Numbered from the stretch's first letter, positions 43,514-53,458 are shown. The stretch is DNA of 64,000 nt from Stenotrophomonas raiganjensis (SeqCode) (GCF_030658505.1 NZ_JAUTXR010000156.1:24661-88660); one strand, 5' to 3'. Numbers and translations: made by a program. The notes: generated by a model from the letters alone, not told the origin.

Positions 43514-45646
43514 ATGCTGGTAGGCACGTACAACCCGTGGCTGGTGGCGATCTCGCTGCTGGTCGCCGTGATGGCTTCGTACACCGCACTGGCGATGGCC
43601 GGGCGCACGGTGACCGCACCGGGCAAGGGTGCGGCCTGGTGGTGGCGCCTCGGTGGCGGCTTCGCCATGGGCCTGGGCATCTGGTCGATGCACTTCATCG
43701 GCATGCTGGCCTTCGATCTTCCGATTCCATTGGGCTACGACCTGCCGATCACCCTGCTCTCGCTGGCCCTGGCCATCGCCTCGTCGGTATTCGCGCTGTG
43801 GCTGGTCTCGCTGCGCACCCTGCCGCATCCACGCCTGGCCGGTGGCGCACTGTTGATGGGCACCGGCATCGCCGGCATGCACTACGTCGGCATGGCCGCG
43901 ATGCGCATGCAACCCGGCATCGACTATGACCCGGGATGGCTGCTGTTCTCGCTGATGGTGGCGGTCGCCGCATCGTGGACGGCGCTCTTCGTTGCATTCC
44001 GCCTGCGCGCGCAGCGCATCCGTGTCGGCGACCGGCTCGCGGCCGCCGGCCTGCTCGGGCTGGCCATCGTCGGCATGCACTACACCGGCATGGCCGCTGC
44101 GCGCTTCCCGCAAGGCAGCATCTGCGGCGCGGCGGTCGGCGATGGCCTGCAGAGCGAATGGCTGGCGATGCTGGTGGTGGTGCTGACCGTCGCCATCCTG
44201 GCGGTGGTACTGGTGGTGTCGTGGCTGGACCAGCGGGTGGAGGCGCAACTGCTGCGCCTGCGCAATTCGATGCTGAGCACCTCGCTGACCGACGCCCAGC
44301 AGGAACTGACCCAGGCGGCGCTGCACGATCCGCTCACGCGCCTGCCCAACCGCCTGCTGCTGCAGCGGCGCATCGTGCAGGCGTTGGCCGAGGCCGAACA
44401 GGGCGGCAGCCGCTTCGCGGTGATGTTCATGGACCTGGATGGCTTCAAGCAGGTCAACGATGCCTACGGCCACCAGGCCGGTGATGCACTGCTGGTGGCG
44501 GTGGCCGAGCGCACCCGCCAGCTGCTGCGGCCCAACGACATGCTGGCCCGCCTGGGCGGTGACGAGTTCGTGCTGGTGGTGCGCATCGAACATGACGAGG
44601 ACCTGCCGACCCTGGCCCGGCGCATCCTGCAGGCCGTCGGCAGCGGCCCGCTGCTGCCCGACAACGAGCTGCAGGTCACCGCCAGCATCGGCGTGGCGAT
44701 CTGCCCCGACCACGCCGCCAGCGAGCGCCAACTGATGGCGTTTGCCGATGCGGCGATGTACCAGGCCAAGGAATCCGGGCGCAACGCCTTCGTGCTGTTC
44801 GCCGACTGGATGAACGACAGCGCCGAGCAGCAGTTCCGGCTGCTGGCCGACCTGCGCCGGGCGATCGGCAGCGAGCAGCTGTTCCTGCACTACCAACCCA
44901 AGATCCGCGTGGCCACGCAGAAGGTGGCCGGTGCCGAGGCGCTGATCCGCTGGCGGCACCCAGAGCACGGGCTGATCCCGCCCGATCGATTCATCCGCCT
45001 GGCCGAGCGCAGCGGTGCGATCAACGACATCGGCCGCTGGGCGCTGGACCAGGCCTGCCTGCAGCTGAGGCGTTGGCACGATGCCGGTCATGAAGGCTGG
45101 TCGATGTCGGTGAACCTGTCGCCGGTGCAGTTCAGCTCGCCACACCTGTTGCAGGACGTGCGCACGGTGATCGAGCGCCACAACATCGCGCCACGGCAGC
45201 TGGTGCTGGAGATCACCGAAAGCACGGTGATGCGCGATACCGATACCAGCCTGCGCCTGCTGCAGGCACTGTCGGCGCTGGGTGTAGGCATCTCCATCGA
45301 CGACTTCGGCACCGGCTATTCCAGCCTGCTGTACCTGAAACGGCTGCCGGCCACCGAGATCAAGATCGACCATGCCTTCGTGCGCGACCTGGAGCACAGC
45401 GCCGAGGACGTGGTGATCGTCTCGGCGATCGTGGCGCTGGGCCACGCGCTGGACATGGACATCGTGGCCGAAGGCGTGGAAACCGCTGCCCAGCGCGCCT
45501 ACCTGGAGCGGCTGGGTTGCGACTATCTGCAGGGCTACCTGCTGGGCCGCCCGGTCGATGCGGCGCGCTTCATGCAGCTGCACGACCTGCCGCGGCCGCG
45601 GGTGGAACTGGCGCAGAGCCCGCCGACGCAGCACCCGCCCGGCTGA
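43514..45646 (+). CDS. MHYT-GGDEF-EAL cyclic-di-GMP protein
   Basis: A 710-residue membrane protein. The N-terminal MHYT sensor has about seven transmembrane helices and three motifs (MHFIGM, MHYVGM, MHYTGM), proposed to bind metal and sense a diatomic gas. The GGDEF domain is intact (GGDEF at 348-352). The EAL domain keeps its key residues (E475 of EAL, D596/D597 of DDFGTG, AEGVET). It may therefore make and break c-di-GMP. It lies between fliR and flhB, with GGGAG before the ATG, suggesting a link to motility or export. The 164-bp gap upstream shows no recognisable sigma-54 or sigma-28 site. Confidence 0.9.
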   Translation: MLVGTYNPWLVAISLLVAVMASYTALAMAGRTVTAPGKGAAWWWRLGGGFAMGLGIWSMHFIGMLAFDLPIPLGYDLPITLLSLALAIASSVFALWLVSLRTLPHPRLAGGALLMGTGIAGMHYVGMAAMRMQPGIDYDPGWLLFSLMVAVAASWTALFVAFRLRAQRIRVGDRLAAAGLLGLAIVGMHYTGMAAARFPQGSICGAAVGDGLQSEWLAMLVVVLTVAILAVVLVVSWLDQRVEAQLLRLRNSMLSTSLTDAQQELTQAALHDPLTRLPNRLLLQRRIVQALAEAEQGGSRFAVMFMDLDGFKQVNDAYGHQAGDALLVAVAERTRQLLRPNDMLARLGGDEFVLVVRIEHDEDLPTLARRILQAVGSGPLLPDNELQVTASIGVAICPDHAASERQLMAFADAAMYQAKESGRNAFVLFADWMNDSAEQQFRLLADLRRAIGSEQLFLHYQPKIRVATQKVAGAEALIRWRHPEHGLIPPDRFIRLAERSGAINDIGRWALDQACLQLRRWHDAGHEGWSMSVNLSPVQFSSPHLLQDVRTVIERHNIAPRQLVLEITESTVMRDTDTSLRLLQALSALGVGISIDDFGTGYSSLLYLKRLPATEIKIDHAFVRDLEHSAEDVVIVSAIVALGHALDMDIVAEGVETAAQRAYLERLGCDYLQGYLLGRPVDAARFMQLHDLPRPRVELAQSPPTQHPPG

Positions 45647-45699
45647 CACCGGGCCGCGCGCCCACCGGGCACGCCCCGGGGCTGCCGGTACCTGCTCTG

Positions 45700-45723
45700 G
45701 TAGGTGCCAACCTTGGTTGGCAC
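45700..45723. repeat. SMAG-like palindrome before flhB
   Basis: GTAG followed by GTGCCAACC-TT-GGTTGGCAC. It carries the GTAG end typical of SMAG repeats and sits just upstream of the flhB sigma-54 site, behind the MHYT gene. Confidence 0.78.
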
Positions 45724-45735
45724 ATGAACCCGTCA

Positions 45736-45751
45736 CGGAACAGTTCTTGCA
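45736..45751 (+). promoter_or_regulatory. Likely sigma-54 promoter of flhB
   Basis: CGGAACA, GTTC, TTGCA: GG and TTGCA in the correct spacing, but a weaker -24 box than the other sites. It is 32 nt before the flhB ATG. Confidence 0.65.
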
Positions 45752-45783
45752 CGCACCCGGCATCCCCTGCCGCAGTGCCCGTG

Positions 45784-46914
45784 ATGTCCGAGAACGAATC
45801 CGCCGGCGAAAAGACCGAACAACCGACCGAAAAACGCCTGCGCGACGCCCGTGAACAGGGCAACCTGCCGCGCTCGCGCGAGCTCGGCACGGCCGCTGTG
45901 TTCGGCGCCGGCGTGCTGGCGGTGATGGTCATGAGCGGCTCGATCGGGCGCGGCGCCAGCGCATGGATGAAGCAGGCGCTGAGCCCCGAGCAGAGCCTGC
46001 GGCAGAACCCGAAGGAGCTGTTCGGCCACTTCGGCGACCTGCTGCTGCAGTTCATGCTGGTGATCGCGCCGCTGGTGCTGGTCTGCCTGCTGGCCAGCTT
46101 CGTCGCGCCGCTGGTGATGGGCGGGCTGCGCTGGTCGGCCAAGGCGATGATGCCCGACTTCACCCGCATGAACCCGATGAGCGGGTTCAAGCGCCTGTAT
46201 GGCCCGGAGGCCATCGCCGAGTTCACCAAATCGCTGCTGCGCGTGGCCTTCGTCGGCGTCGCTGCCGGGATGGTGGTCTGGACCGGCTTCGACACCCTGC
46301 GCGGGCTGATCCACCACCCGCTGGAGACGGCCATCACCGACGGCCTCGGCTTCACCCTGCGCCTGCTGCTGGCCACCGCCGGCGCGATGCTGGTGCTGGC
46401 CGCCATCGATGCGCCGTACCAGCGCTGGAACTGGATGCGCAAGCTGAAGATGACCCGTGAAGAGCTGCGCCGGGAAATGAAGGAAAGCGAGGGCAGCCCC
46501 GAGGTGAAGGGGCGCATCCGCCAGCTGCAGCAGCAGATGGCCAACCGCCGGATGATGGAAGCAGTGCCGACCGCCGATGTGGTGGTGGTCAACCCGACCC
46601 ATTACGCGGTGGCCCTGAAGTACGAAGGCGGCGCCATGAACGCCCCCACCGTGGTCGCGCTGGGCGTGGACGAGACCGCCCTGCGCATCCGTGAAGTGGC
46701 CGACGGCAACAAGGTCGCCATTGTCTCCGCCCCGCCTTTGGCACGCGCCTTGTATCGGGAAGGCCAACTTGGAAAGGAAATCCCCGTGAGACTGTATTCG
46801 GCCGTCGCCCAGGTCCTGTCCTACGTCTACCAGCTGCGCGCCTGGCGCACTGGCCCGATGCCGGACGCCCCGCACATCCAGGTGGATGAATTCGGCAAGG
46901 GAGGCCGCCCGTGA
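45784..46914 (+). CDS. flhB: Flagellar export gate switch protein FlhB
   Basis: A 376-residue export protein. Start at ATG 45784 (MSENESAGEKTEQPTEKRLR), the usual FlhB start; the frame continues upstream into the previous gene's end as a shadow. Four hydrophobic segments lie in the first 220 residues. The self-cleavage site NPTH is at N270-P271, controlling the hook-to-filament substrate switch with FliK. It overlaps flhA by 4 nt. Confidence 0.96.
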   Translation: MSENESAGEKTEQPTEKRLRDAREQGNLPRSRELGTAAVFGAGVLAVMVMSGSIGRGASAWMKQALSPEQSLRQNPKELFGHFGDLLLQFMLVIAPLVLVCLLASFVAPLVMGGLRWSAKAMMPDFTRMNPMSGFKRLYGPEAIAEFTKSLLRVAFVGVAAGMVVWTGFDTLRGLIHHPLETAITDGLGFTLRLLLATAGAMLVLAAIDAPYQRWNWMRKLKMTREELRREMKESEGSPEVKGRIRQLQQQMANRRMMEAVPTADVVVVNPTHYAVALKYEGGAMNAPTVVALGVDETALRIREVADGNKVAIVSAPPLARALYREGQLGKEIPVRLYSAVAQVLSYVYQLRAWRTGPMPDAPHIQVDEFGKGGRP

Positions 46915-49019
46915 GCGCCCAGCCCTCCGCCGGCTTCAACACCCGCCGCGCCCTGGAAATGATCCGCCAGGGCCTTGGCGCGCCGCTGATCGTGCTGGCC
47001 CTGCTGGCCATGGTGGTGGTGCCGCTGGCTGCGCCGGTGCTCGATGCGCTGTTCACCTTCAACATCGCCATCTCGCTGATGGTGCTGCTGGCGGTGGTCT
47101 ACGTGAAGCGCCCGCTGGACTTCACCATCTTCCCGATCGTGCTGCTGATCACCACGATGCTGCGGCTGGCGCTGAACGTGGCCTCCACCCGCGTGATCCT
47201 GCTGAACGGCCAGAACGGCCACGACGCCGCCGGCAAGGTCATCGCCGCGTTCGGCGAATTCGTGATCGGCGGCAACTACGCCGTCGGCATCGTGGTGTTC
47301 GCGATCCTGACCATCATCAACTTCGTGGTCATCACCAAGGGCGCCGGCCGCGTCTCGGAAGTGACCGCGCGCTTCATCCTCGACGCCATGCCCGGCAAGC
47401 AGATGGCGATCGACGCCGACCTCAACGCCGGTTTGCTGACGCGTGAAGAAGCCAAGCTGCGCCGTGAAGAAGTCCGCGAGGAAGCCGACTTCTACGGCGC
47501 GATGGACGGCGCCAGCAAGTTCATCCGCGGCGACGCCATCGCCGGCATCCTGATCCTGTTCATCAACATGCTCGGCGGCCTGGCCGTGGGCGTGCTGCAG
47601 CATGGCATGCCGTTCGGCGAAGCCGCTGCCACCTACACCCTGCTCTCCATCGGTGACGGCCTGGTGGCACAGCTGCCCGCGTTGCTGGTCTCCAGCGCGG
47701 TCGCCATGCTGGTCACCCGCGCCTCGCGTTCGCAGGACATGGCCCAGGCCATGACCGGCCAGGTGTTCGGCCAGTACCGCGCACTGGCGATCACCGCGGG
47801 CATCATCGGTGTGGTCGGCCTGGTGCCGGGCATGCCCAACGTCGCTTTCCTGACGCTCTCGGCGATCCTCGGCTTCATTGCCTGGAAGGTCTACCGCAAG
47901 GGCAAGGCCGCCACCACCGATACGGCAGCGGGAGGCAATGACGCCGCTGCGCTCAACGCACTGGGCCGCCCGGCCGCGCCGGCGCCGACGGCCGAGCTGA
48001 GCTGGGACGAGCTGCGTCCGGTCGATCCGCTGGGGCTGGAGGTCGGCTACCGGCTGATTCCGCTGGTGGACAGCAACCAGGGCGGTGAACTGATGGCGCG
48101 CATCAAGGGCGTGCGCCGCAAGCTGACCCAGGACGTGGGCTTCCTGATTCCCTCGGTGCACATCCGCGACAACCTGGAACTGCCGGCCAATGGCTACCGT
48201 GTGCTGGTGCATGGCGTGCCGGTGGCCACCGCCGAGATCCACCCGGACCGCGAACTGGCACTGGACCCGGGCAGCGCCCTCGGGGCCCTGGAAGGCATCG
48301 CCGGCAAGGACCCCGCGTTCGGCCTGGATGCCACCTGGATCCAGCCGCACCAGCGTGCCCAGGCCGAAACGCTGGGCTACACCGTGGTCGATCCGGCCAC
48401 CGTGGTCGCCACCCATCTGTCGCACCTGATCCGCGAGCACGCGCCGGAACTGCTCGGCCACGAAGAAGTGCAGCACCTGCTGGCCAACCTGGCCAAGAGC
48501 GCCCCCAAGCTCGTCGAAGATCTGACGCCGAAGGCGCTGCCGCTGTCGGCGGTGGTGCGCGTGCTGCAGAACCTGCTGGTCGAGCGCATTCCGATCCGCC
48601 AGCTGCGCAAGATCGCCGAAGCCCTGGTCGAACACGCGCCCAGCAGCCAGGACCCGGCGGTGCTGACCGCCGCCGTGCGCACCGCACTGGGCCGCTTCAT
48701 CGTGCAGGAGATCGCCGGAATGTCGGCGGAGCTGCCGGTGTTCACCCTCAACCCGCAATTGGAACGTGTCTTGCAGGAGTCCACGCAGGGCAACGGCGCC
48801 GCGCTGGAACCCGGACTCGCTGAGCGACTGCACCAGAGCCTGGCCGAATGTGTCAGCAAGCAGGAAGCCCGCAACGAGCCCGCGGTCGTGCTGGTACCTG
48901 GCCCGGTGCGCGCCGCGCTGGCGCGCCTGGTCCGCCACAGCGTTCCGTCGCTGTCGGTCCTGGCCTACAGCGAGGTGCCGGAGGACAAGCGCCTGAAGCT
49001 GGTCGGAACGATCAGCTGA
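46911..49019 (+). CDS. flhA: Flagellar export gate protein FlhA
   Basis: A 702-residue export-gate protein. The N-terminal membrane half has about eight helices and the FHIPEP-type signature region (KRPLDFTIFPIVLLITTMLR, STRVILLNG, FGEFVIGGNYAVG, DAMPGKQMAIDAD). The C-terminal cytoplasmic half binds chaperones. It starts with GTG, overlapping flhB. Length and motifs are typical. Confidence 0.97.
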   Translation: MSAQPSAGFNTRRALEMIRQGLGAPLIVLALLAMVVVPLAAPVLDALFTFNIAISLMVLLAVVYVKRPLDFTIFPIVLLITTMLRLALNVASTRVILLNGQNGHDAAGKVIAAFGEFVIGGNYAVGIVVFAILTIINFVVITKGAGRVSEVTARFILDAMPGKQMAIDADLNAGLLTREEAKLRREEVREEADFYGAMDGASKFIRGDAIAGILILFINMLGGLAVGVLQHGMPFGEAAATYTLLSIGDGLVAQLPALLVSSAVAMLVTRASRSQDMAQAMTGQVFGQYRALAITAGIIGVVGLVPGMPNVAFLTLSAILGFIAWKVYRKGKAATTDTAAGGNDAAALNALGRPAAPAPTAELSWDELRPVDPLGLEVGYRLIPLVDSNQGGELMARIKGVRRKLTQDVGFLIPSVHIRDNLELPANGYRVLVHGVPVATAEIHPDRELALDPGSALGALEGIAGKDPAFGLDATWIQPHQRAQAETLGYTVVDPATVVATHLSHLIREHAPELLGHEEVQHLLANLAKSAPKLVEDLTPKALPLSAVVRVLQNLLVERIPIRQLRKIAEALVEHAPSSQDPAVLTAAVRTALGRFIVQEIAGMSAELPVFTLNPQLERVLQESTQGNGAALEPGLAERLHQSLAECVSKQEARNEPAVVLVPGPVRAALARLVRHSVPSLSVLAYSEVPEDKRLKLVGTIS

Positions 49020-49098
49020 CGCCGCCCTCCGATGCGCCAGAAAACAGACACCACCTTCGAACCAACGCAACAGACAGATACCAAGGGGAACCCGCACC

Positions 49099-50787
49099 GT
49101 GCAGACCACCGATCACCCGAGTTCCCCGACCGCCACCCCGCCGTCTTCGTCCCGTGACCACAGCATGAAAATCAAACGATTCGTCGCCGCCGACATGCGC
49201 TCGGCCATGAACCTGGTGCGCAAGGAACATGGCCCCGATGCCGTGATCCTGTCCAACCGCCGGATCGAGGAAGGCATCGAGATCGTCGCCGCCGCCAACT
49301 ACGACGAGAGCGCCGTGCAGCGTGCACTGGAAGCCTCGCGCCGCGACGTTGCACCGCCGCCGGCGCCCAAGCCGCGCACCGCCGCCGACGCGGTGATCGC
49401 CGCCGTCACCCGCCGCCGCAGCAGCACCCCTGCGCCGGAACCGGTCGCCGCCACCACCTCGGCCGTGGCCGCCCTCGCCCGTGCCGCAGTGGGCGCCACC
49501 GGCCGCACCCTGGACAGCGCTGACGAGATCGTGCCGACCCGCGGCAGCACCGGCTTCGCTGCCACCCTGGCACGCGCCACCGTCAACGAACCGGCGCTGC
49601 CGGAACAGATCTTCGCGCCGTTCGCCGACGCCGTGGTCGCGCCGGCACCGGCCAGCGTCGCACCGCCCAGCCGCGCCCGCTTCCAGATCGACCCGCCGCA
49701 CGACGTGCATCACGAAAGCCCGGTTCCGGCGGTGCAGCCGCCACCGCTGCCGACCGCCGCCCTGGCCGAAGCGCAGCCGGAACTCGCCGCGATCGAACCG
49801 GCACTGGCCGATGCCAACGAAGAAGCCGCGCCGGAACCCACCCTCGCCCCGGCCCCGGTGCTGACCGTGGTCGCCCAGGACGACGCCGAGATCCGCCAGC
49901 TGCGCCAGGAAGTGGCCGGCATGCGCCAGGTGATCGAGCGCGAGATGAACCGCTTCACCGACGAGCGCCTGCGCGGCTGCCCGGTGCGTGCCACCGCGCT
50001 GGACCTGATGGACGAGTATGGCTTCGACGCCGGCCTGGCCCGCGACGTGGCCATGCAGATCCCGCTGGAGACCGAAGCCCACCGCGGCCGCGGCCTGATG
50101 CTGGGGCTGATCTCGCGCAAGCTGCCGATCGCCCCGGTCGACCCGCTGGAAGAAGGCGGCGTGATCGCCCTGGTCGGCCCGACCGGCGCCGGCAAGACCA
50201 CCACCATCGCCAAGCTGGCCTCGCGCTTCGCCGAAAAGCACGCGCCGCGCGACGTCGCCCTGGTCACCACCGACACCACCCGCATCGGCGCCCGCGAGCA
50301 GCTGTACGGCTACGGCCGCCAGCTCGGCATCGCCGTGCACGAGGCCAACAGCGGCACCGACCTGGACCAGCTGCTGGAACGCCTGAAGGACTACAAGCTG
50401 GTGCTGATCGACACCGCCGGGCTGGGCCCGCGCGACCGCGCGCTGGCCGCCCAGCTGCAGTGGCTGCGCGCCGCCCGCCAGGTGCGCACCCTGCTGGTGC
50501 TGCCGGCCAATACCAGCTTCGGCGACATGGACGAGGTGGTCCGCCGCTTCGGCGCGGCCAACCTGCAGGGCCTGGTGCTGAGCAAGCTGGACGAGACCGG
50601 CCGCTTCGGCAATGCCCTGTCGGTGGCCGTGGACCACGCCCTGCCGATCACCTGGGTAACCGATGGCCAGGACGTTCCGGAGGACCTGCACCGGGCCAGT
50701 GCAGCCAATCTCGTACTTCGCCTTGAAGATTTGCGCCGAGCGGCCGATATGCCCTGCAACCCGGAGTTGAACCATGCCGTCGCGTGA
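49099..50787 (+). CDS. flhF: Polar flagellar GTPase FlhF
   Basis: SRP-type GTPase that places the polar flagellum, 562 residues. The C-terminal NG domain has GPTGAGKTTT, TTDTTRIGAREQ and IDTAGLGPRD. A long Ala/Pro-rich linker precedes it. The family N-terminus KIKRFVAADMRSAMNLVRKE begins at ATG 49165. However, the strong ribosome site AAGGGGAA fits the GTG at 49099, so 22 extra residues (rich in Ser, Thr and Pro) may be made. It overlaps fleN by 14 nt. Confidence 0.94.
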   Translation: MQTTDHPSSPTATPPSSSRDHSMKIKRFVAADMRSAMNLVRKEHGPDAVILSNRRIEEGIEIVAAANYDESAVQRALEASRRDVAPPPAPKPRTAADAVIAAVTRRRSSTPAPEPVAATTSAVAALARAAVGATGRTLDSADEIVPTRGSTGFAATLARATVNEPALPEQIFAPFADAVVAPAPASVAPPSRARFQIDPPHDVHHESPVPAVQPPPLPTAALAEAQPELAAIEPALADANEEAAPEPTLAPAPVLTVVAQDDAEIRQLRQEVAGMRQVIEREMNRFTDERLRGCPVRATALDLMDEYGFDAGLARDVAMQIPLETEAHRGRGLMLGLISRKLPIAPVDPLEEGGVIALVGPTGAGKTTTIAKLASRFAEKHAPRDVALVTTDTTRIGAREQLYGYGRQLGIAVHEANSGTDLDQLLERLKDYKLVLIDTAGLGPRDRALAAQLQWLRAARQVRTLLVLPANTSFGDMDEVVRRFGAANLQGLVLSKLDETGRFGNALSVAVDHALPITWVTDGQDVPEDLHRASAANLVLRLEDLRRAADMPCNPELNHAVA

Positions 50788-51661
50788 GTACGCCAAGCTG
50801 ACCAAGACCTTCCCGCTGTCGGCCACCCGCAGCGAGCCGCTCGGCCCTGTGCGCACCATTGCCGTCACCGGCGGCAAGGGCGGCGTGGGCAAGACCAATG
50901 TGTCCGCCAACCTGGCGGTGGCACTGGCCGGCATGGGCAAGCGCACGCTGCTGCTGGACGCCGACCTTGGCCTGGCCAACATCGACGTGATCCTGGGGCT
51001 CAACCCCACCTTTACCCTGGCCGACCTGGTCGCCGGTCGCTGCACGCTGGACGACGTCATCGTCGAAGGCCCGAACGGCGTGCTGGTGGTTCCGGCCGCG
51101 TCCGGCCGCCGGCACATGGCCGAGCTGGCCCCGGCCGAGCACGTCGGCCTAGTCAACGTGTTCTCCGAGCTGGAACGCGAACTGGACATCATGGTGGTCG
51201 ACACCGCCGCGGGTATCACAGACGGCGTGCTGACCTTCTGCCAGGCCGCGCAGGACACCGTGGTGGTGGTCTGTGACGAACCGGCCTCGATCACCGACGC
51301 CTACGCGCTGATCAAGGTGCTCTCGCGCGAACGCGGCGTGGACCGCATCCAGGTGGTGGCCAACATGGTGCGCGACCCCAACGAGGGCCGCGTGCTGTAC
51401 GAGAAGCTGACCCGCGTCTGCGAGAAGTTCCTCGCCGATGTCTCGTTGAACTACCTGGGCTGCGTGCCGCAGGATGACTGGCTGCGCCTGTCGGTGCAGC
51501 GCCAGCAGCCGGTGGTGAAGGCCTACCCGTCCAGCCCGGCCGCACTGGCGATCACCGAGATCGCGCGCCGCACCGCGCGCTGGCAGGCGCCGACCGAACC
51601 ACGTGGCGGCGTCGAGTTCTTCCTCGAACGCATCCTCAAGCAGCGCGGGGTGGCCGCATGA
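50774..51661 (+). CDS. fleN: Flagellar number regulator FleN (FlhG)
   Basis: A 295-residue MinD-type ATPase that limits flagellar number and restrains FleQ. It has a deviant Walker A (GGKGGVGKTN), DADLGLANIDVILG and VVVDTAAGITD. The gene overlaps flhF at its start and fliA at its end. It shares the cell-pole pathway with FlhF. Its expected partner FleQ is encoded at 29381. Confidence 0.95.
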   Translation: MPSREYAKLTKTFPLSATRSEPLGPVRTIAVTGGKGGVGKTNVSANLAVALAGMGKRTLLLDADLGLANIDVILGLNPTFTLADLVAGRCTLDDVIVEGPNGVLVVPAASGRRHMAELAPAEHVGLVNVFSELERELDIMVVDTAAGITDGVLTFCQAAQDTVVVVCDEPASITDAYALIKVLSRERGVDRIQVVANMVRDPNEGRVLYEKLTRVCEKFLADVSLNYLGCVPQDDWLRLSVQRQQPVVKAYPSSPAALAITEIARRTARWQAPTEPRGGVEFFLERILKQRGVAA

Positions 51662-52401
51662 AAGGCGCAGCCCAGTACAGGGAAGTCCAGCGCTCGGCGG
51701 CCAACGAGGTCATCGCCCAGCACTCGGACCTGGTGCGGCGCATCGCCCACCACCTGGCCGCGCGCCTGCCGGCCAGTGTCGAGGTCGATGACCTGATCCA
51801 GGCCGGCATGATGGGCCTGATCGAAGCCTCGCGCAGCTACGACGCCGACCAGGGCGCCTCGTTCGAGACCTATGCCTCGATCCGTATCCGTGGCTCGATG
51901 ATCGACGAGATCCGCCGCGGCGACTGGGTGCCGCGCTCGGTGCACCGCCGTGCCCGCGATGCCGCCGCCACCATCCGCCGCCTGGAACAGAGCAGTGGCC
52001 GCGCCGCCAGCGCCACCGAAGTGGCCGCCGCGATGGACATGCCGCTGCCCGAATACCTGCGCCTGATGGAAGACGCCGCGCGCGGCCAGGTGCTGAGCCT
52101 GGAGTCGCGCATCGAGGACCAGGGCGAGCTGGACACCGTCGCCCAGGGTGGACCGACCCCGCAGCAGGTGCTGGAGCGCGGCGAGTTCGGCCGCGAACTG
52201 GGCAAGGCCATCGGCCACCTGCCCGAGCGCGAACAGCTGGTGCTCTCGCTCTACTACGAGCAGGAACTGAACCTGAAGGAGATCGGCGCGGTGCTCGGCG
52301 TGAGCGAGTCGCGGGTCTGCCAGATCCACGGCCAGGCCGTGCTGCGCCTGCGCGGCCGGCTCAAGATTTTCGAGGCGGCAGACGCCGGCCTGGAAGAATG
52401 A
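51658..52401 (+). CDS. fliA: Flagellar sigma-28 factor FliA
   Basis: Sigma-28, 247 residues, with region 2 (LIQAGMMGLIEASRSYD, SFETYASIRIRGSMIDEIRR), region 3 and region 4 (LPEREQLVLSLYYEQELNLK, VLGVSESRVCQIHGQAVLRL). It starts at ATG overlapping the fleN stop. It should read the eight sigma-28 sites in the window and is held by FlgM (7438-7743). Confidence 0.97.
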   Translation: MKGAAQYREVQRSAANEVIAQHSDLVRRIAHHLAARLPASVEVDDLIQAGMMGLIEASRSYDADQGASFETYASIRIRGSMIDEIRRGDWVPRSVHRRARDAAATIRRLEQSSGRAASATEVAAAMDMPLPEYLRLMEDAARGQVLSLESRIEDQGELDTVAQGGPTPQQVLERGEFGRELGKAIGHLPEREQLVLSLYYEQELNLKEIGAVLGVSESRVCQIHGQAVLRLRGRLKIFEAADAGLEE

Positions 52402-52458
52402 ACATGCCCGAGGCGGCTGCCCCCGGCCGCCCGGAATGAACAACAAAGGAACTCTGCT

Positions 52459-52851
52459 TTGAACAAGAACATGCGCATCCTGATCGTCGACGACTTCTCG
52501 ACCATGCGTCGCATCGTCAAGAACCTGCTGGGCGATCTGGGCTTCACCAACACCGCCGAAGCCGAGGACGGGCATGCCGCGCTGTCGCTGCTGCAGAGCC
52601 AGCCCTTCGATTTCGTGGTCACCGACTGGAACATGCCGGTGATGACCGGCATCGAGCTGCTCAAGGCGATCCGTGCCGATGCCAAGCTGAAGACGCTGCC
52701 GGTGCTGATGGTCACCGCCGAAGCCAAGCGCGAACAGATCATCGAGGCCGCCCAGAGCGGCGTGAACGGCTACATCATCAAGCCGTTCACCGCGCAGACG
52801 CTGGAAGAGAAACTCGGCAAGATCTTCGAACGCCTGGCGGCCAGCGCCTGA
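52459..52851 (+). CDS. cheY: Chemotaxis response regulator CheY
   Basis: The switch-binding CheY, 130 residues. It starts at TTG, 9 nt behind AAAGGA; the ATG 12 nt further on is badly spaced. Acidic pair D11/D12, phospho-acceptor D56 (FVVTDWNMP), Thr in MVTAEAK and Lys in YIIKPF are present. Phosphorylated by the CheA at 53459, it binds FliM. It overlaps cheZ by 1 nt. Confidence 0.96.
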   Translation: MNKNMRILIVDDFSTMRRIVKNLLGDLGFTNTAEAEDGHAALSLLQSQPFDFVVTDWNMPVMTGIELLKAIRADAKLKTLPVLMVTAEAKREQIIEAAQSGVNGYIIKPFTAQTLEEKLGKIFERLAASA

Positions 52852-53456
52852 TGGATACCACGGTCGACAAGAACGCCCTCGCCCTGCGCCTGCAGGAAGC
52901 CCTGGACGCACTGGAGTCCGGTGACGAAGCCGCCTGGCGGCAGCGCATCGACGGACTGGTCGCGCTGCGCACGCAGCCGATGATGAGCGGTCTTTCGCGG
53001 CTGGCCCGCGAGCTGGGACAGGCGCTGGGTGAACTGCCGACCGTACCCAGTGAAGCCGGTGAGCTGGACGATGCCTGCGCGCGCCTGGACCACGTGGTGG
53101 CGATGACCGAACAGGCCACGCACCGCACCCTGGACCTGGCCGAAGAATGCCGCAGCCTGACCGAACAGCTGCGCGCCGAAGGCTTGCAGCCGGGCCAGGA
53201 TGCGCAGCTCGAGCGCATCCGCCACAACCTGACCGAGATCGCCCTGACCCAGAGCTACCAGGACCTGACCGGCCAGATCATCCGTCGCGTGGTCGGCATC
53301 GTCCGCCGCGTGCACGAAGGCTTCGGCGCGCTCGGCCTGCCGCCGGAACAGCATCGCACCGACCCGGAACTGGCCGGGCCGGCACTGAAGGGACTGGACC
53401 GCCACGCGGTCTCGCAGAACGACGCCGACGACCTGTTGTCGGATCTGGGGCTGTAA
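52851..53456 (+). CDS. cheZ: CheY-P phosphatase CheZ
   Basis: A 201-residue CheZ. The catalytic segment YQDLTGQIIRR supplies D138 and Q142, matching the DxxxQ motif of the family. The C-terminal tail NDADDLLSDLGL is the expected CheY-binding peptide. The gene is coupled to cheY and stops 2 nt before cheA. Confidence 0.95.
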   Translation: MDTTVDKNALALRLQEALDALESGDEAAWRQRIDGLVALRTQPMMSGLSRLARELGQALGELPTVPSEAGELDDACARLDHVVAMTEQATHRTLDLAEECRSLTEQLRAEGLQPGQDAQLERIRHNLTEIALTQSYQDLTGQIIRRVVGIVRRVHEGFGALGLPPEQHRTDPELAGPALKGLDRHAVSQNDADDLLSDLGL

Positions 53457-53458
53457 GC

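Noticed and set aside
46827..51294. Very long minus-strand open frames opposite flhA, flhF and fleN
   Set aside because: Antisense shadows of certain flagellar genes. No ribosome site or domain supports them.
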